Assembly: GCF_035930445.1 (NCBI RefSeq)
Contig: NZ_CP142394.1
Location: 2,451,501 to 2,515,500, forward strand
DNA length: 64,000 nt
Direction of reading: 5' to 3'
From: Sphingopyxis chilensis
GTDB taxonomy: Bacteria; Pseudomonadota; Alphaproteobacteria; Sphingomonadales; Sphingomonadaceae
Part shown: piece by piece, positions 8,331-17,069 of the stretch
Layout of the letters: the number at the start of each line of letters is the position of its first letter
Position numbering within the stretch: the stretch's first letter is position 1
Notes under the pieces: model-generated
The model's input: the letters and a program-made list of their open reading frames with translations, nothing else
Databases searched by the model: none
What the model was told of the DNA's origin: nothing
Made by a program: the position numbers and the translations under genes

Positions 8331-9466
8331 GGCAAGGCCTCCATTTGGGGAGCGGGTGCGGGACGAAGCAGGCGCCAGGTCCCGATCGTCAGCAAGGGCA
8401 GAACGAAGACCGCGAGGAAAAGCCAGGCGAGGAAACGATAGCCACTGGCGATCAGGTCGACGAGACCGACGCGCGCAGCGACGAACATGCAGCCGACAAG
8501 AACGAGCGTCCCGATCGCGGCGCGCGGGCCGGTGCCGAGCGGCGGCCGCCCGCGCGCCTCGACGACGCCCGAGACGCGTTCGTTGATCGCATGGATCGCG
8601 CCGACGCCGCTTTCGAGCAGCGCGGCAAAGATCATCATCTGGAACAATATATGAAAGCCCGGCACGGCCATCTGCCGCAGCAGGAAATCCGAAGGCAAGG
8701 TTTCGCTGCCGATCGCAGGGTAAAAAGCCATCATCGCGACGAAGAAGAGGATTGCCGGCAGCATCGTCAGCGGCCCCGCGATCAGCCCCGCGACGACTGC
8801 GTCGCGCTGGCTGGTGAGGTGGCGGAGGACGGGCAGGATGACGACCGCACCGACGATATTATAACTCGCATAGGTGATGCCGCCCGCCACCCAATTGCCC
8901 GACGGCGGCGGCGCATTCGCGAAGCCGCTTCCGATCATTTCGCCAAAGCTGGCGAGCGCGAACACAAGGAACAGCGCATAGACCGCGTAGATCAGCATCG
9001 AGGCATATTTGAACAATGTCTCGACAAGCGCCGTGCCGAAGGCGGTGAAACCGAGGATGCTGAGCGCCAGCAGCACCGACCCGGCGAGGTCGGGCCAGCC
9101 GAAGGTCGCTGCGCCGATCGCGCCCGCCGCCGCACCGAATACCGCGATGATCAACACGACGAAAATCAGATAGGCGCCTTCGAACGCGATCCAGGCGGGG
9201 CCGAGCAGGCCTTCGAAGAAGCTGCGGTAGTCATAAGCCTGCATCCGGCGCGCGAGCGCGAAGGTCAGCGCCGCGACGATGCTCCAGATCAAGGTCGCGA
9301 GCAGCATCGCGGCCAGCCCGCCCCACGGCCCCGACGGCACGAAATATTCGGCCAGCTCGCGCCCCGTGGCATAGCCGCCGCCGATGATGACGGCCTTCAA
9401 CGCGAAACCGGGCAGCAGGAAGCGCTGGAACCAGCTCGACCTGCCACCCGTCTCGCCCACACTCAT
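8327..9466 (-). CDS. YkvI-like integral membrane protein, putative transporter
   Basis: This polytopic inner-membrane protein has 379 residues and roughly ten hydrophobic segments. It resembles the uncharacterised YkvI family, which is related to the LeuT-fold amino acid transporters. The N-terminal stretch VIIGGGYATGRELAEYF, with a glycine-rich break in the first helix, fits substrate binding in that fold. It is coupled by ATGA overlaps to the DgcN-like gene before it and the serine hydrolase after it. By position it is the obvious candidate for bringing the product of the periplasmic peptidases (D-Glu or a dipeptide) into the cytoplasm. The substrate is inference. Confidence 0.75.
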   Translation of the reverse strand: MSVGETGGRSSWFQRFLLPGFALKAVIIGGGYATGRELAEYFVPSGPWGGLAAMLLATLIWSIVAALTFALARRMQAYDYRSFFEGLLGPAWIAFEGAYLIFVVLIIAVFGAAAGAIGAATFGWPDLAGSVLLALSILGFTAFGTALVETLFKYASMLIYAVYALFLVFALASFGEMIGSGFANAPPPSGNWVAGGITYASYNIVGAVVILPVLRHLTSQRDAVVAGLIAGPLTMLPAILFFVAMMAFYPAIGSETLPSDFLLRQMAVPGFHILFQMMIFAALLESGVGAIHAINERVSGVVEARGRPPLGTGPRAAIGTLVLVGCMFVAARVGLVDLIASGYRFLAWLFLAVFVLPLLTIGTWRLLRPAPAPQMEALP

Positions 9467-10503
9467 GCGAGACAGTTTTCGACGAGCGCGTCGAACGACG
9501 CGCCGCCGCGGATCGGGTCGGCTACGGGCAACCCCAGCCGTTGCCGTTCGGCCGCCATCAGCGCCTCGGCGGCATCGGCGTCATAGGCCGAGGTGTTGAG
9601 GCTCACCCCGCCGCAGCGGATCGCCGGATTGGTCCGGCTGCCGAGGCGGATCGTCAGGTCGATCACCTCCTCGATGCTGGGAAGCGCGAAACTTTCCATG
9701 CCCAGGATCACCTTGCGCGCCGGATCGTGGCAGACGACGAACACGTCGGGCTGACTGCCGTGGAGCAGGCCAAGCGATACCGCGGCATAGGCAGGATTGA
9801 AGATCGACCCCTGCCCCTCCACCAGGTCCCAATGGTCTTCGGGCGCGTCGGGGCTCAATATCTCCGCCGCCCCCGCCTCGAAATCGGAGACCACCGCGTC
9901 CATCGGCATCCCGCCGCCCGCGATCATGATCCCGGTCTGGCCGGTGGCGCGAAAATCGGCGTCGATTCCGCGCGCGACAAAGGCCCGATGGAGCGCGAGC
10001 GCGGTATATTTCTTGCCGAGCGCGCAATCGGTGCCAACCGTCAGCAGGCGCTTGCCGCTGCGCTTGCGGCCGTTGGCGATCGGGATCGACGGCGGCGGCG
10101 TGCGCACGTCGATCAGCCGCTGGCCGGTCCGTTTCGCAGCCTCGACGAGCGCGGGGATGCTCGTCAGCCGTGTGTGGAGCCCGCTGACAATGTCGAGCCC
10201 CGCCTCCATCGCCTCGACAAGCACGGCGACCCAGGCGTCGCCGATGACGCCGCCCTGGTTCGCGACGCCGATCACCAACGACTGCGCTCCCGCCGCGCGG
10301 GCCTCGTCAGGCGACAGCCGCGGCAAGCCGGCGCTGACCGAGCAGGCGCCGATCCCATACTCGCCGACGCAGCGGTCAGCCGCCCAGTCGGCGAGGCCAA
10401 AGGCGGTCTTGGCATAGCCCGCCTCGGTCGTGTCGCCGAGGAACAGCAGATAGGGTTGCGGCAGGGTCAGGCTTTCGGCCAGCCTGCCGGTGGGCGCGTT
10501 CAT
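9463..10503 (-). CDS. dgcN: DUF1611 protein, DgcN-like D-glutamate N-acetyltransferase candidate
   Basis: This cytoplasmic protein of 346 residues belongs to the DUF1611 family. It has a Walker A-like loop GTDCALGKKYT near residue 155, followed by ATGQTGIMIAGGG, DHWDLVEGQGS and the conserved VVCHDPARK. In marine bacteria a member of this family, DgcN, is reported to acetylate D-glutamate, and its partner DgcA racemises N-acetyl-D-glutamate. A DgcA-like enzyme lies four genes upstream in this operon. I use the ATG at 10503, preceded by TTGGAG, rather than the in-frame TTG at 10518. The stop overlaps the YkvI start as ATGA. The family call is strong; the activity is inferred from homology and the DgcA neighbour. 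Confidence 0.8.
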   Translation of the reverse strand: MNAPTGRLAESLTLPQPYLLFLGDTTEAGYAKTAFGLADWAADRCVGEYGIGACSVSAGLPRLSPDEARAAGAQSLVIGVANQGGVIGDAWVAVLVEAMEAGLDIVSGLHTRLTSIPALVEAAKRTGQRLIDVRTPPPSIPIANGRKRSGKRLLTVGTDCALGKKYTALALHRAFVARGIDADFRATGQTGIMIAGGGMPMDAVVSDFEAGAAEILSPDAPEDHWDLVEGQGSIFNPAYAAVSLGLLHGSQPDVFVVCHDPARKVILGMESFALPSIEEVIDLTIRLGSRTNPAIRCGGVSLNTSAYDADAAEALMAAERQRLGLPVADPIRGGASFDALVENCLA

Positions 10504-10523
10504 CTTGTCCAACTCCAATTCGC

Positions 10524-12710
10524 TCAGAATGCCATGTCGAGCGCGACACCGATCGTGCGCGGCTGCAATGGCGAGATCGCTAGGAAGCTCGGCTGGTTGA
10601 GCCCGTCGGCAAGCGTCGACCGCGCCATCTCGCCCTTGTTGTCGAGCAGATTGCGCGCATAGGCGCGCAGCGTCCAGTGATCATCGAAGGTCACCGACGC
10701 ATTGAGGTCGACCGAGGTGTAAGCCTTGGCGCGCGCGACGAGCGGATCGCTCTCGACGAGCGACAGGCGGTTGCTCGCGTGGCGGATGCCGGCGCCGAAG
10801 CTGCCCCGGTTGCCGCCGCCCAGCTCGAACGCATAATCGGCGCGCAGCGCGCCGCTGAACTTGGGTACAGCGGGCAAGCGGTCGCCGTCGAGGCCGCTGA
10901 TATCGGGCACATCCTCGCTGAGGCTCGCGTCGGTGTAGCTTCCGGTCGCACTGATCGTCAGGCCAGGCGCCGGGCGTAGCGCGAGGCTACCCTCGAAGCC
11001 CTTGCTCGTCGCCTTGCCGCCGTTCGCGCCGCCCGACACGCCGCCGAAAGCGCGCGTGACCTGGATATCGGTCCAGTCCATCCAGAAGAAGGCGGCATCG
11101 ACCGACACCATGCGGTCGGCGAAGTCGGCTTTCAGCCCGACCTCGTAATTGGTCATGCGGTCGGCATCGACGCTGGGCGGGACATTGGGGACGATGACGT
11201 TCGGGCCGCCGGGGCGATAGCCCGTCGCGACGCGCGCATAGAGCATGGCGTCTTCGTTGATATGGAACTGCGGGCTGACCGAGAAGGTCCAGACGCTTTC
11301 GGCCGACTCGCCCGGATCATTGGCGCTGGGGACGATCGCCCCCGAGCTGATCTGGGTAAAGGTCTGCTCGTTGCGCGCCCAGCGAAGGCCGCCGGTCACC
11401 TCGAACTGCTCGCTCAGCTTGAAAGTCGCATTGCCGAAGATCGCATATTCCTTGTAGGTCGCCGGAAGGCCGACGATCGCCAGCGGATCGAGCGGCGCGA
11501 TGACATTGCCGTCCATATCGAACGAGCGGACAAGCTGCGCATTGCTCGTCTCTTCATCGGTGAAGAAGCCGCCGATCATCCATTCGAAACGCCCGCCGCT
11601 CGGCGAAGCGAGACGGACTTCCTGCGTCCATTTCTTGAGCCCGAGGTCGAGCGAGAAAGGTGTGATGCCGGGATCGATGGCACCGCCGGTGAGCAGCGGG
11701 AAAAGCACGCCGAACGCATAGCTCGCGTCCTGTACCTGCCGGCTCTGCGTTTTGCTGTAGGTCGTCGCAGACGTCAGCGTCGCCGCGCCGAAATCATAGT
11801 CGATCGTCGCCGAATAATAATCGAGATCGACGTCGTAGGATTCGGGCACATAATTGTTGAACGAATGGCCGTTGCCCAAACGGTTGCCGTCGAGATCGGC
11901 GGCATAGAGGCCATTGCCGTCAGAATCGAGCGACTGCCAGATGCCGGCGAGCTTTACACTGAGCTCGGGGGTCGGCTGCCACAGCAGCGCGGCGCGACCG
12001 CCGCGCTGTTCATAGTCGTTCTGGTCCTTGAGCGCGGCATTGTTGACGCTGTCGACCCAGCCCGGCGTCTTGCGCCATGCGAAGCTGCCCGAAATCGCGA
12101 GCGTGTCGGTCGCAATCGGCGCATTGACATAGACCTGCCCACCCCAGCCGAGGCTGCCGGCGTCCTTGATCGTGAAACCTTCGACGCCCGCGCGCACCTT
12201 GAATTCGCGCGTGTCGGGCTGGACGGTAACATATTTGACCAGGCCGCCGATCGAACTCGCGCCATAGAGCGTGCCCTGCGGGCCTTTGAGCACTTCGATG
12301 CGTTCGAGGTCATAGGGCATGAGGTCGATGGTGAACTGCCCAGCGCGGTTATAGAGCGCGCTCGACCCGACCGGCGCATCGTCGAGATAGATGCCGACCG
12401 TCTGGCTGGCATTGAGCGGTGCGACGCCGCGCAGCGTGATCGTCGTCTGGCCAGGCGTGCCGCCGTTGCTGACGTTCATGCCGGGAACATAGCCCGCATA
12501 GTCGACGAGCGAGGCCGAGCCCTGTTCCTGCAGTTCCTCGCCGCTGACCACCGAGATCGAGATCGGCACGTCCTGCACATTCTGAACGCGCTTCTGTGCG
12601 GTCACAACGATCTCGCCCGCGGCTTCGATCGCCCCCGCTTCCTGCGCCTGTACCGGCATCGCGGCGATCACCGCGACCATGCTTGCTGCTACCAAAAGTC
12701 CCTTGTTCAT
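10524..12710 (-). CDS. TonB-dependent receptor of the D-Glu/dipeptide operon
   Basis: This outer-membrane receptor has 728 residues. The signal peptide ends at PVQAQ and is followed by a TonB-box-like GEIVVTAQKR. The plug contains DVPISISVVSGEEL, GVAPLNASQTVGIYLDDAP and LERIEVLKGPQGTLYG. The C-terminal beta-strand ends in Phe (ALDMAF), as expected for outer-membrane barrels. The ATG at 12710, preceded by GGGTAAG, is preferred over the upstream in-frame alternative at 12755. It lies 4 bp after the M19 dipeptidase stop and 20 bp before dgcN, so it is embedded in the operon and probably imports its substrate, perhaps peptides or muropeptides (inference). Confidence 0.92.
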   Translation of the reverse strand: MNKGLLVAASMVAVIAAMPVQAQEAGAIEAAGEIVVTAQKRVQNVQDVPISISVVSGEELQEQGSASLVDYAGYVPGMNVSNGGTPGQTTITLRGVAPLNASQTVGIYLDDAPVGSSALYNRAGQFTIDLMPYDLERIEVLKGPQGTLYGASSIGGLVKYVTVQPDTREFKVRAGVEGFTIKDAGSLGWGGQVYVNAPIATDTLAISGSFAWRKTPGWVDSVNNAALKDQNDYEQRGGRAALLWQPTPELSVKLAGIWQSLDSDGNGLYAADLDGNRLGNGHSFNNYVPESYDVDLDYYSATIDYDFGAATLTSATTYSKTQSRQVQDASYAFGVLFPLLTGGAIDPGITPFSLDLGLKKWTQEVRLASPSGGRFEWMIGGFFTDEETSNAQLVRSFDMDGNVIAPLDPLAIVGLPATYKEYAIFGNATFKLSEQFEVTGGLRWARNEQTFTQISSGAIVPSANDPGESAESVWTFSVSPQFHINEDAMLYARVATGYRPGGPNVIVPNVPPSVDADRMTNYEVGLKADFADRMVSVDAAFFWMDWTDIQVTRAFGGVSGGANGGKATSKGFEGSLALRPAPGLTISATGSYTDASLSEDVPDISGLDGDRLPAVPKFSGALRADYAFELGGGNRGSFGAGIRHASNRLSLVESDPLVARAKAYTSVDLNASVTFDDHWTLRAYARNLLDNKGEMARSTLADGLNQPSFLAISPLQPRTIGVALDMAF

Positions 12711-12714
12711 CGTC

Positions 12715-13857
12715 TTACCCCCAGACTTGGGCGAGCAGGCGGCGGAAATTGCCACCGAGCACGGCCCGGATGTTATCGTTCGAATAGTTGCGGCGAATGA
12801 GTTCCTCGACGAGGTCGAAGGTCTTCAATGGATGGTCGAAACCATCGATGTCGATCTTGTCTCGAAAGGCGTAGCTGTCCTTGTAGGCGCCCTTCAGCAC
12901 GGCATATTCATCAGGCTTCATGTCGTCATAGCCGTGAAGGTCCGCGTCGGAGCCGATGCCGACATGATCAATGCCGACGAGCTTTGCGACATGGTCGATA
13001 TGATCGGCCATGTGCCCGACATGGGTGGGGTCGGTGCTGCGCACGAACATGCGCACGCCGGTGATGCCCATCACCCCGCCCTTTGCCGCGAGCGCCTTAA
13101 TCGCTTCGTCGGTCTTGACGCGCGGATGATCAACGAGAGCGCGGGCATTGCTGTGCGTGATCGCGATCGGCCCCTTGGCGATGTCGATGGCGTCGAGCGT
13201 CGTCCGGTCGCCGCAATGCGAGACGTCGACGAGCATCTTCTGCTTTTCCATTTCGGTGATAATCGCTGCGCCATAGTCGCTGACGCCGCCGTCGACGCGA
13301 TCGGTGCTGCCCGATCCGATGCGGTTCTGGCTGTTATAGGTAAGCTGCGAACAGCGCAGGCCGAGGCGGCGGAACAGCGCGACGTCCGCGACCGTCTCGA
13401 AATGCTCGGCGTTCTGGATGCCCATGATGACAGCGCATTTGCCCTCGGATTTCGCGCGGTCGAGATCGGCGGCGGTATCGACGAGGGTGAAGACGTGGCT
13501 GTTGCGTCCCGCAAAGCCCTGCCAGCCTGCGAGGAAGGTCAACGCCTGTTGCTTTGCGTCAGGTCCGCCGAGGCCATAGGCATTGTGGAAACCGGTGATA
13601 CCCGACGCCTTGAACTCCGCCGCCTCGGCATCAGTCAGCCGGTGCGCCACATAATCTTCTTCCAGCGTGATCTTGAGCGGCGCGAGCATGTCGATGACGA
13701 GCGAGGAAGCGACGAGGTCAACCGTGCGGCGCGAATAGGCCTTTGCGGGCGCCGCAGCGAAGGCATAGGCGCCGCGACCCACCATCGGCGCGGACAAAGT
13801 GACCCCGACCGCGCCCGCGAGTGCCGCGCGGCGCGTCATCGGGAATGACGTCGTCAT
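12715..13857 (-). CDS. Tat-exported M19 dipeptidase homologue with altered HxD motif
   Basis: This renal-dipeptidase-family protein has 380 residues and a twin-arginine signal (MTRRAALAGA, residues 7-16). Most metal-site regions are recognisable: IQNAEHFE (Glu), DVSHCGD (His), ITHSNARALVDHPR (His) and IGSDADLHG (Asp). The N-terminal HxD ligand pair, canonical in the lipoprotein homologue at 5575-6756, is replaced here by DMLAP (residues 56-60). Two zinc ligands are therefore missing and the site may be mononuclear or otherwise altered. The ATG at 13857 has a strong AAGGAGG. It starts 84 bp after dgcA, behind a promoter-like site. It may act on dipeptides with D-residues or on a different substrate. 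Confidence 0.88.
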   Translation of the reverse strand: MTTSFPMTRRAALAGAVGVTLSAPMVGRGAYAFAAAPAKAYSRRTVDLVASSLVIDMLAPLKITLEEDYVAHRLTDAEAAEFKASGITGFHNAYGLGGPDAKQQALTFLAGWQGFAGRNSHVFTLVDTAADLDRAKSEGKCAVIMGIQNAEHFETVADVALFRRLGLRCSQLTYNSQNRIGSGSTDRVDGGVSDYGAAIITEMEKQKMLVDVSHCGDRTTLDAIDIAKGPIAITHSNARALVDHPRVKTDEAIKALAAKGGVMGITGVRMFVRSTDPTHVGHMADHIDHVAKLVGIDHVGIGSDADLHGYDDMKPDEYAVLKGAYKDSYAFRDKIDIDGFDHPLKTFDLVEELIRRNYSNDNIRAVLGGNFRRLLAQVWG

Positions 13858-13895
13858 TCCAGCCTCCTTCTTACGAAAATCTCAATTTCAAGACT

Positions 13896-13945
13896 ATTGT
13901 CCTAATCGGAAAATTGTCAACCCATTTAGGACATCAAATTGTCAC
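13896..13945 (-). promoter_or_regulatory. Promoter/operator-like site upstream of the M19-TonB-dgcN part of the operon
   Basis: On the minus strand a consensus -35 TTGACA reads from 13920 to 13915. It is followed by 17 bp and ATAGTC as a poor -10. The core 13900-13920 matches the site at 17030-17050 at 18 of 21 positions, including the unbroken GAAAATTGTCAA. ATTGTC occurs three times as a direct repeat (13896, 13913, 13938), and TGTCCTAA (13898-13905) mirrors TTAGGACA (13926-13933). I infer an internal promoter controlled by the XRE-cupin regulator at 17070. Confidence 0.5.
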
Positions 13946-14949
13946 GAACCCCAAATTTCCGCCGAACAATGAATCATGCCATCGCGATATTCGACGCCGG
14001 GCACGCGATCGCGCGCAAGAAAGGTCGGCCCGTCGAGATCCACGATGTCGCACAGCTGCCCGACCAGGTAGGAGGGTGCCATCGACAGGCTTGTGCCCAT
14101 CATGTTGCCGACCATCACGTCGAGGCCGAGCTTCTTCGCCTGCCGCGCGATCGCCAGCCCCTCGGTCAGCCCGCCACATTTATCGAGCTTGATGTTCACG
14201 ACGTCGAAGCGCCCGACAAGCGAGGCGGTGTCGGTAAGTGACAGCGCGCTTTCGTCGGCGACGAAGGGCAAGGGCCGCTTGAGGCCGTCGAGATCGGCCT
14301 CGCGCCCGCGTTTCAATGGCTGCTCGAGCTGCGCGATGCGCATCGAGACGAGAACCGGCAGCAGGTCGGAAAGCGTGCCGATGTCATAACCCTGATTGGC
14401 ATCGACGCCGATCCACGCATCGGGCCGCGCCGTGCGGATTGCGACGACCCGCGCGATGTCGTCTGTCAAATCGCCGGTCAGCTTGACCTTGACCGGGGCT
14501 TGCGCGTCGATCGCCAGTGCGGCTTTCGCCATATTGTCCGGGCTGTCGGCGCCCAGAGTCAGCGTCGATCGCAGTGCTTTCGGGGATTCCAGCCCGGCAA
14601 GCTCCCACACGGGGCGGCCCGCCTGCTTGGCTTCGAGATCCCAGAAAGCACAGTCGAGCGCATTGCGGGCACCGCCGGGCGGAAGGAGCTGTTGCAGTTC
14701 CGCGCGCGTCGCGCCCTGCTCGATCGCATCGCGCACGCCGGTCGCTTCGGCGAGCATATGATCGATATCGTCGCCGAGATAATAGACCCCGGCCCCCTCC
14801 CCGCGCCCGACATGCGAGCCGTCGGATATCTCGGCGACGAGCAGCGCGGTTTCGGTGAAGACATGCCCCGAAATGCGGAACGGCTGATGATAGGGAAAAC
14901 GCTCGACCCGAAGGTCGAGCGTCATTTTCTGCCTGCTCTGCGTCGCCAT
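13942..14949 (-). CDS. dgcA: Enolase-superfamily epimerase: DgcA-like N-acetyl-D-Glu racemase or L-Ala-D/L-Glu epimerase
   Basis: This enolase-superfamily enzyme has 335 residues. The catalytic KxK is in VKVKLTG. The Mg ligands follow in GVDANQGY, AQLEQPL and VADESA, and the second catalytic lysine is in NIKLDKCGG. This signature covers dipeptide epimerases such as YcjG as well as DgcA. Its ATG overlaps the upstream hydrolase stop (TGATG), so the two are coupled. A longer frame extends upstream to 15522 but overlaps the hydrolase gene, so I reject that start; the Met nine residues further in is another option. With dgcN in the same operon, racemisation of N-acetyl-D-Glu is my first reading, with epimerisation of murein-derived L-Ala-D-Glu second. 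Class call firm, substrate open. Confidence 0.85.
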   Translation of the reverse strand: MATQSRQKMTLDLRVERFPYHQPFRISGHVFTETALLVAEISDGSHVGRGEGAGVYYLGDDIDHMLAEATGVRDAIEQGATRAELQQLLPPGGARNALDCAFWDLEAKQAGRPVWELAGLESPKALRSTLTLGADSPDNMAKAALAIDAQAPVKVKLTGDLTDDIARVVAIRTARPDAWIGVDANQGYDIGTLSDLLPVLVSMRIAQLEQPLKRGREADLDGLKRPLPFVADESALSLTDTASLVGRFDVVNIKLDKCGGLTEGLAIARQAKKLGLDVMVGNMMGTSLSMAPSYLVGQLCDIVDLDGPTFLARDRVPGVEYRDGMIHCSAEIWGS

Positions 14950-16928
14950 CAATAGACCATCCCAAAGCCGTAGAGGTGGAAGACGAGCGTCACCCAGACG
15001 AGTATCAGCGCGGCGAGGATCAGCAGCACCGCGCCGAGCTTCATCGTCCAGCGCCGCTTGTCCTTGATAGCGAGCCACAAGTGCCAGGCGGCCGTCGCGA
15101 GCAGCCCGAAGGCGGCGAGCGGGGTCAGGATGCGCAGCAGGTGGATGAGCCAGTCGAGCGGGCCGCCGATGCTGCCGATGTCGGCCGAGAAGGCGGCGAT
15201 CAACCCGATCCAGCCGACGAGCGCGCCGATCGCGAGCCAGGCGAAGACGCGCGACAGGCGATAGGCGCGGAGCGACTTGCCCGTAAGCGCAAAGTCGGCC
15301 TTGAAGCTGCGGCGGACCATCGCACGCACCGGCCACGCCAGCGCGGCGAGCAGGATGATGCCAAAGGCGAAGATCAGCGCGGGATTGAGCCAGGCGGCGT
15401 TGACGCTGGCAGGCGCGGGTTCGAACACCATGAAAGGCGATCCGGCGTCGACGCTCCACCGCACGACGCGGCCGTCCTTCACCTCGGCGGCAAGCCGCTC
15501 GCCGGTGCCGGTGTCGCGCCACACGAAGGGCTCGACCTCGACCCAGTCGCGCGCGCCCGCGCCGAGCCCGTCGAGCGCCGGAAGGCTGATCTTGCCATCC
15601 TCGGTCAATCCGATCGTCGCCTGTCCCAACAGCCCGAACAGGCTCATGAAGTTGGTGAAGCTGCCACGACTGCTGATGTAATTGCCGACCATCATCTGCG
15701 CGTGCTGCGCGGCGGTCTTGGCATCGACCTGCGCCGGCTTTTCGGCCGGACCCGGCAGGTAGCGGTCGGCGAATTTGTGGAACAGCGCGCTACGCACCGC
15801 GCCCGCCGCGCCGTCCTTGCCTGCGCTGTTCATCGACACGAAGATTCCGACATCGGCATCGGGGAACAGCCAGAGATAGGAGTGGAACCAGACGGTATCG
15901 CCGCCATGCGCAATGGCGCGGTGGCCGTTGACCCATTGCTCATAGAAGCCAAGCGCCATGCTGTTGAGCGGGCCGACGCCGGGCGCCTTGAAATCGTGCA
16001 TCATCTTTGCGGTTTCGGGCTTCATCAGCCCCGCACCGTTGTTCAGATGCGCGATCATGAACTTCGCCATGTCAGCACCGCTCGACGAAAGGCTACCCGC
16101 GGGCGCGGGGATGACCATTTCGAACGGCTCGGGCTTTTGCGTGATGTCGGGATAGCCCTTGGACATATGCGGCGCGAGCCGCGCGGGGAGCGGCTGGCGG
16201 AAAGACGAATGCGCCATGCCGAGCGGCTTGAAGATATGGTTCTCGATATAATTGTCGAAATTTTCGCCGCTGACGCGTTCGACGATATAGCCCGCGAGCG
16301 CCGTCGCATAGTTGGAATAGGCCGGCGTCGTGCCCGGCGCGAAGACGCGTTCGGGCAGCGCGAGCGGCATCTGCTTCTTCAGCGTCATCACCGCCTTGGG
16401 ATCGCTGCTGATCAGGTGGCGCACCGATTCCTCGAAGCCCGCGGTGTGCGTCATGATGTTGCGCATCGTCACCGGCTTGCCCTCAAAGGGCGGGATCTTG
16501 AAATCGAGGTAGGCGTTGACGTCCTTGTCGAGATCGATCTTGCCCGCCTCGACCTGCTGCATCACCGCGGTCCAGGTCAGGAGCTTCGACACCGAACCGG
16601 GGCGGAAAAGCGTGGTCTCGGGCAGGACGGGCGCACGCTTCGCGACATCCGAATAGCCATAGCCCTTCTCAAGCACGACCTCGCCGCCGCGCACGACGAC
16701 GACGACTGCGCCCGGAATGCGTCCGCGTTCGAGCGCATAGGGCAGATATCCGTCCATCCAGGCTTCGAGATCCTTGGGGTCGAGCGAAGCCGGCGCCGCG
16801 GCTGTCTTGGCGGCCGACGCAGTTGCCTCGGCCTTCTTTACGGCAGGCGCGGGCACCGGCCCCTGCGCCGCCAGCGGCAGTGCGGCAAAGGCCGCCAGCC
16901 CGATCATCGCCTTGCGGATGAAACGCAT
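14949..16928 (-). CDS. Serine hydrolase (beta-lactamase family) with C-terminal membrane anchor
   Basis: This class C beta-lactamase/esterase-fold enzyme has 659 residues. A signal peptide ends near LPLAAQG. The catalytic motifs are SxxK in PGSVSKLL, YxN in AYSNYA and HGG in IAHGGDTVW. After about residue 500, four hydrophobic segments form a C-terminal membrane domain, so the catalytic part should face the periplasm while tethered to the inner membrane. The ATG at 16928 is chosen over an upstream in-frame codon at 17000 because the signal peptide begins there. It is the first gene of the minus-strand operon, divergent from the XRE-cupin regulator. It may cleave a D-amino-acid ester or amide; no substrate can be assigned. 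Confidence 0.87.
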   Translation of the reverse strand: MRFIRKAMIGLAAFAALPLAAQGPVPAPAVKKAEATASAAKTAAAPASLDPKDLEAWMDGYLPYALERGRIPGAVVVVVRGGEVVLEKGYGYSDVAKRAPVLPETTLFRPGSVSKLLTWTAVMQQVEAGKIDLDKDVNAYLDFKIPPFEGKPVTMRNIMTHTAGFEESVRHLISSDPKAVMTLKKQMPLALPERVFAPGTTPAYSNYATALAGYIVERVSGENFDNYIENHIFKPLGMAHSSFRQPLPARLAPHMSKGYPDITQKPEPFEMVIPAPAGSLSSSGADMAKFMIAHLNNGAGLMKPETAKMMHDFKAPGVGPLNSMALGFYEQWVNGHRAIAHGGDTVWFHSYLWLFPDADVGIFVSMNSAGKDGAAGAVRSALFHKFADRYLPGPAEKPAQVDAKTAAQHAQMMVGNYISSRGSFTNFMSLFGLLGQATIGLTEDGKISLPALDGLGAGARDWVEVEPFVWRDTGTGERLAAEVKDGRVVRWSVDAGSPFMVFEPAPASVNAAWLNPALIFAFGIILLAALAWPVRAMVRRSFKADFALTGKSLRAYRLSRVFAWLAIGALVGWIGLIAAFSADIGSIGGPLDWLIHLLRILTPLAAFGLLATAAWHLWLAIKDKRRWTMKLGAVLLILAALILVWVTLVFHLYGFGMVY

Positions 16929-17025
16929 CGCTTTCCCCTTTTGTCTGGCGCGTCCTGCAACACCTTGCGGCCAGCCGCGCGACCCCTTACCAAGGGCCAA
17001 CGACTGTTAGCCCGATAGGGACATA

Positions 17026-17052
17026 ATGATCCTGATTAGAAAATTGTCAAAC
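17026..17052 (-). promoter_or_regulatory. Promoter/operator-like site between the operon and its XRE regulator
   Basis: On the minus strand TTGACA (17050-17045) is followed by 17-18 bp and an ATTATG/TTATGT hexamer. The core 17030-17050 is near-identical (18 of 21) to the site at 13900-13920. It sits 102 bp upstream of the hydrolase ATG and 20 bp upstream of the regulator ATG, where binding could also block the regulator's own expression. Autoregulation is inference. Confidence 0.5.
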
Positions 17053-17069
17053 GGGGATTGGAAAAACTG

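Noticed and set aside
11262..12800. Plus-strand open frame of 512 codons
   Set aside because: It is antisense to the receptor gene at 10524-12710 with an Arg-rich composition and no domain.
14976..17018. Long plus-strand open frame of 680 codons
   Set aside because: It is the antisense shadow of the membrane-anchored serine hydrolase gene and has no recognisable domain.
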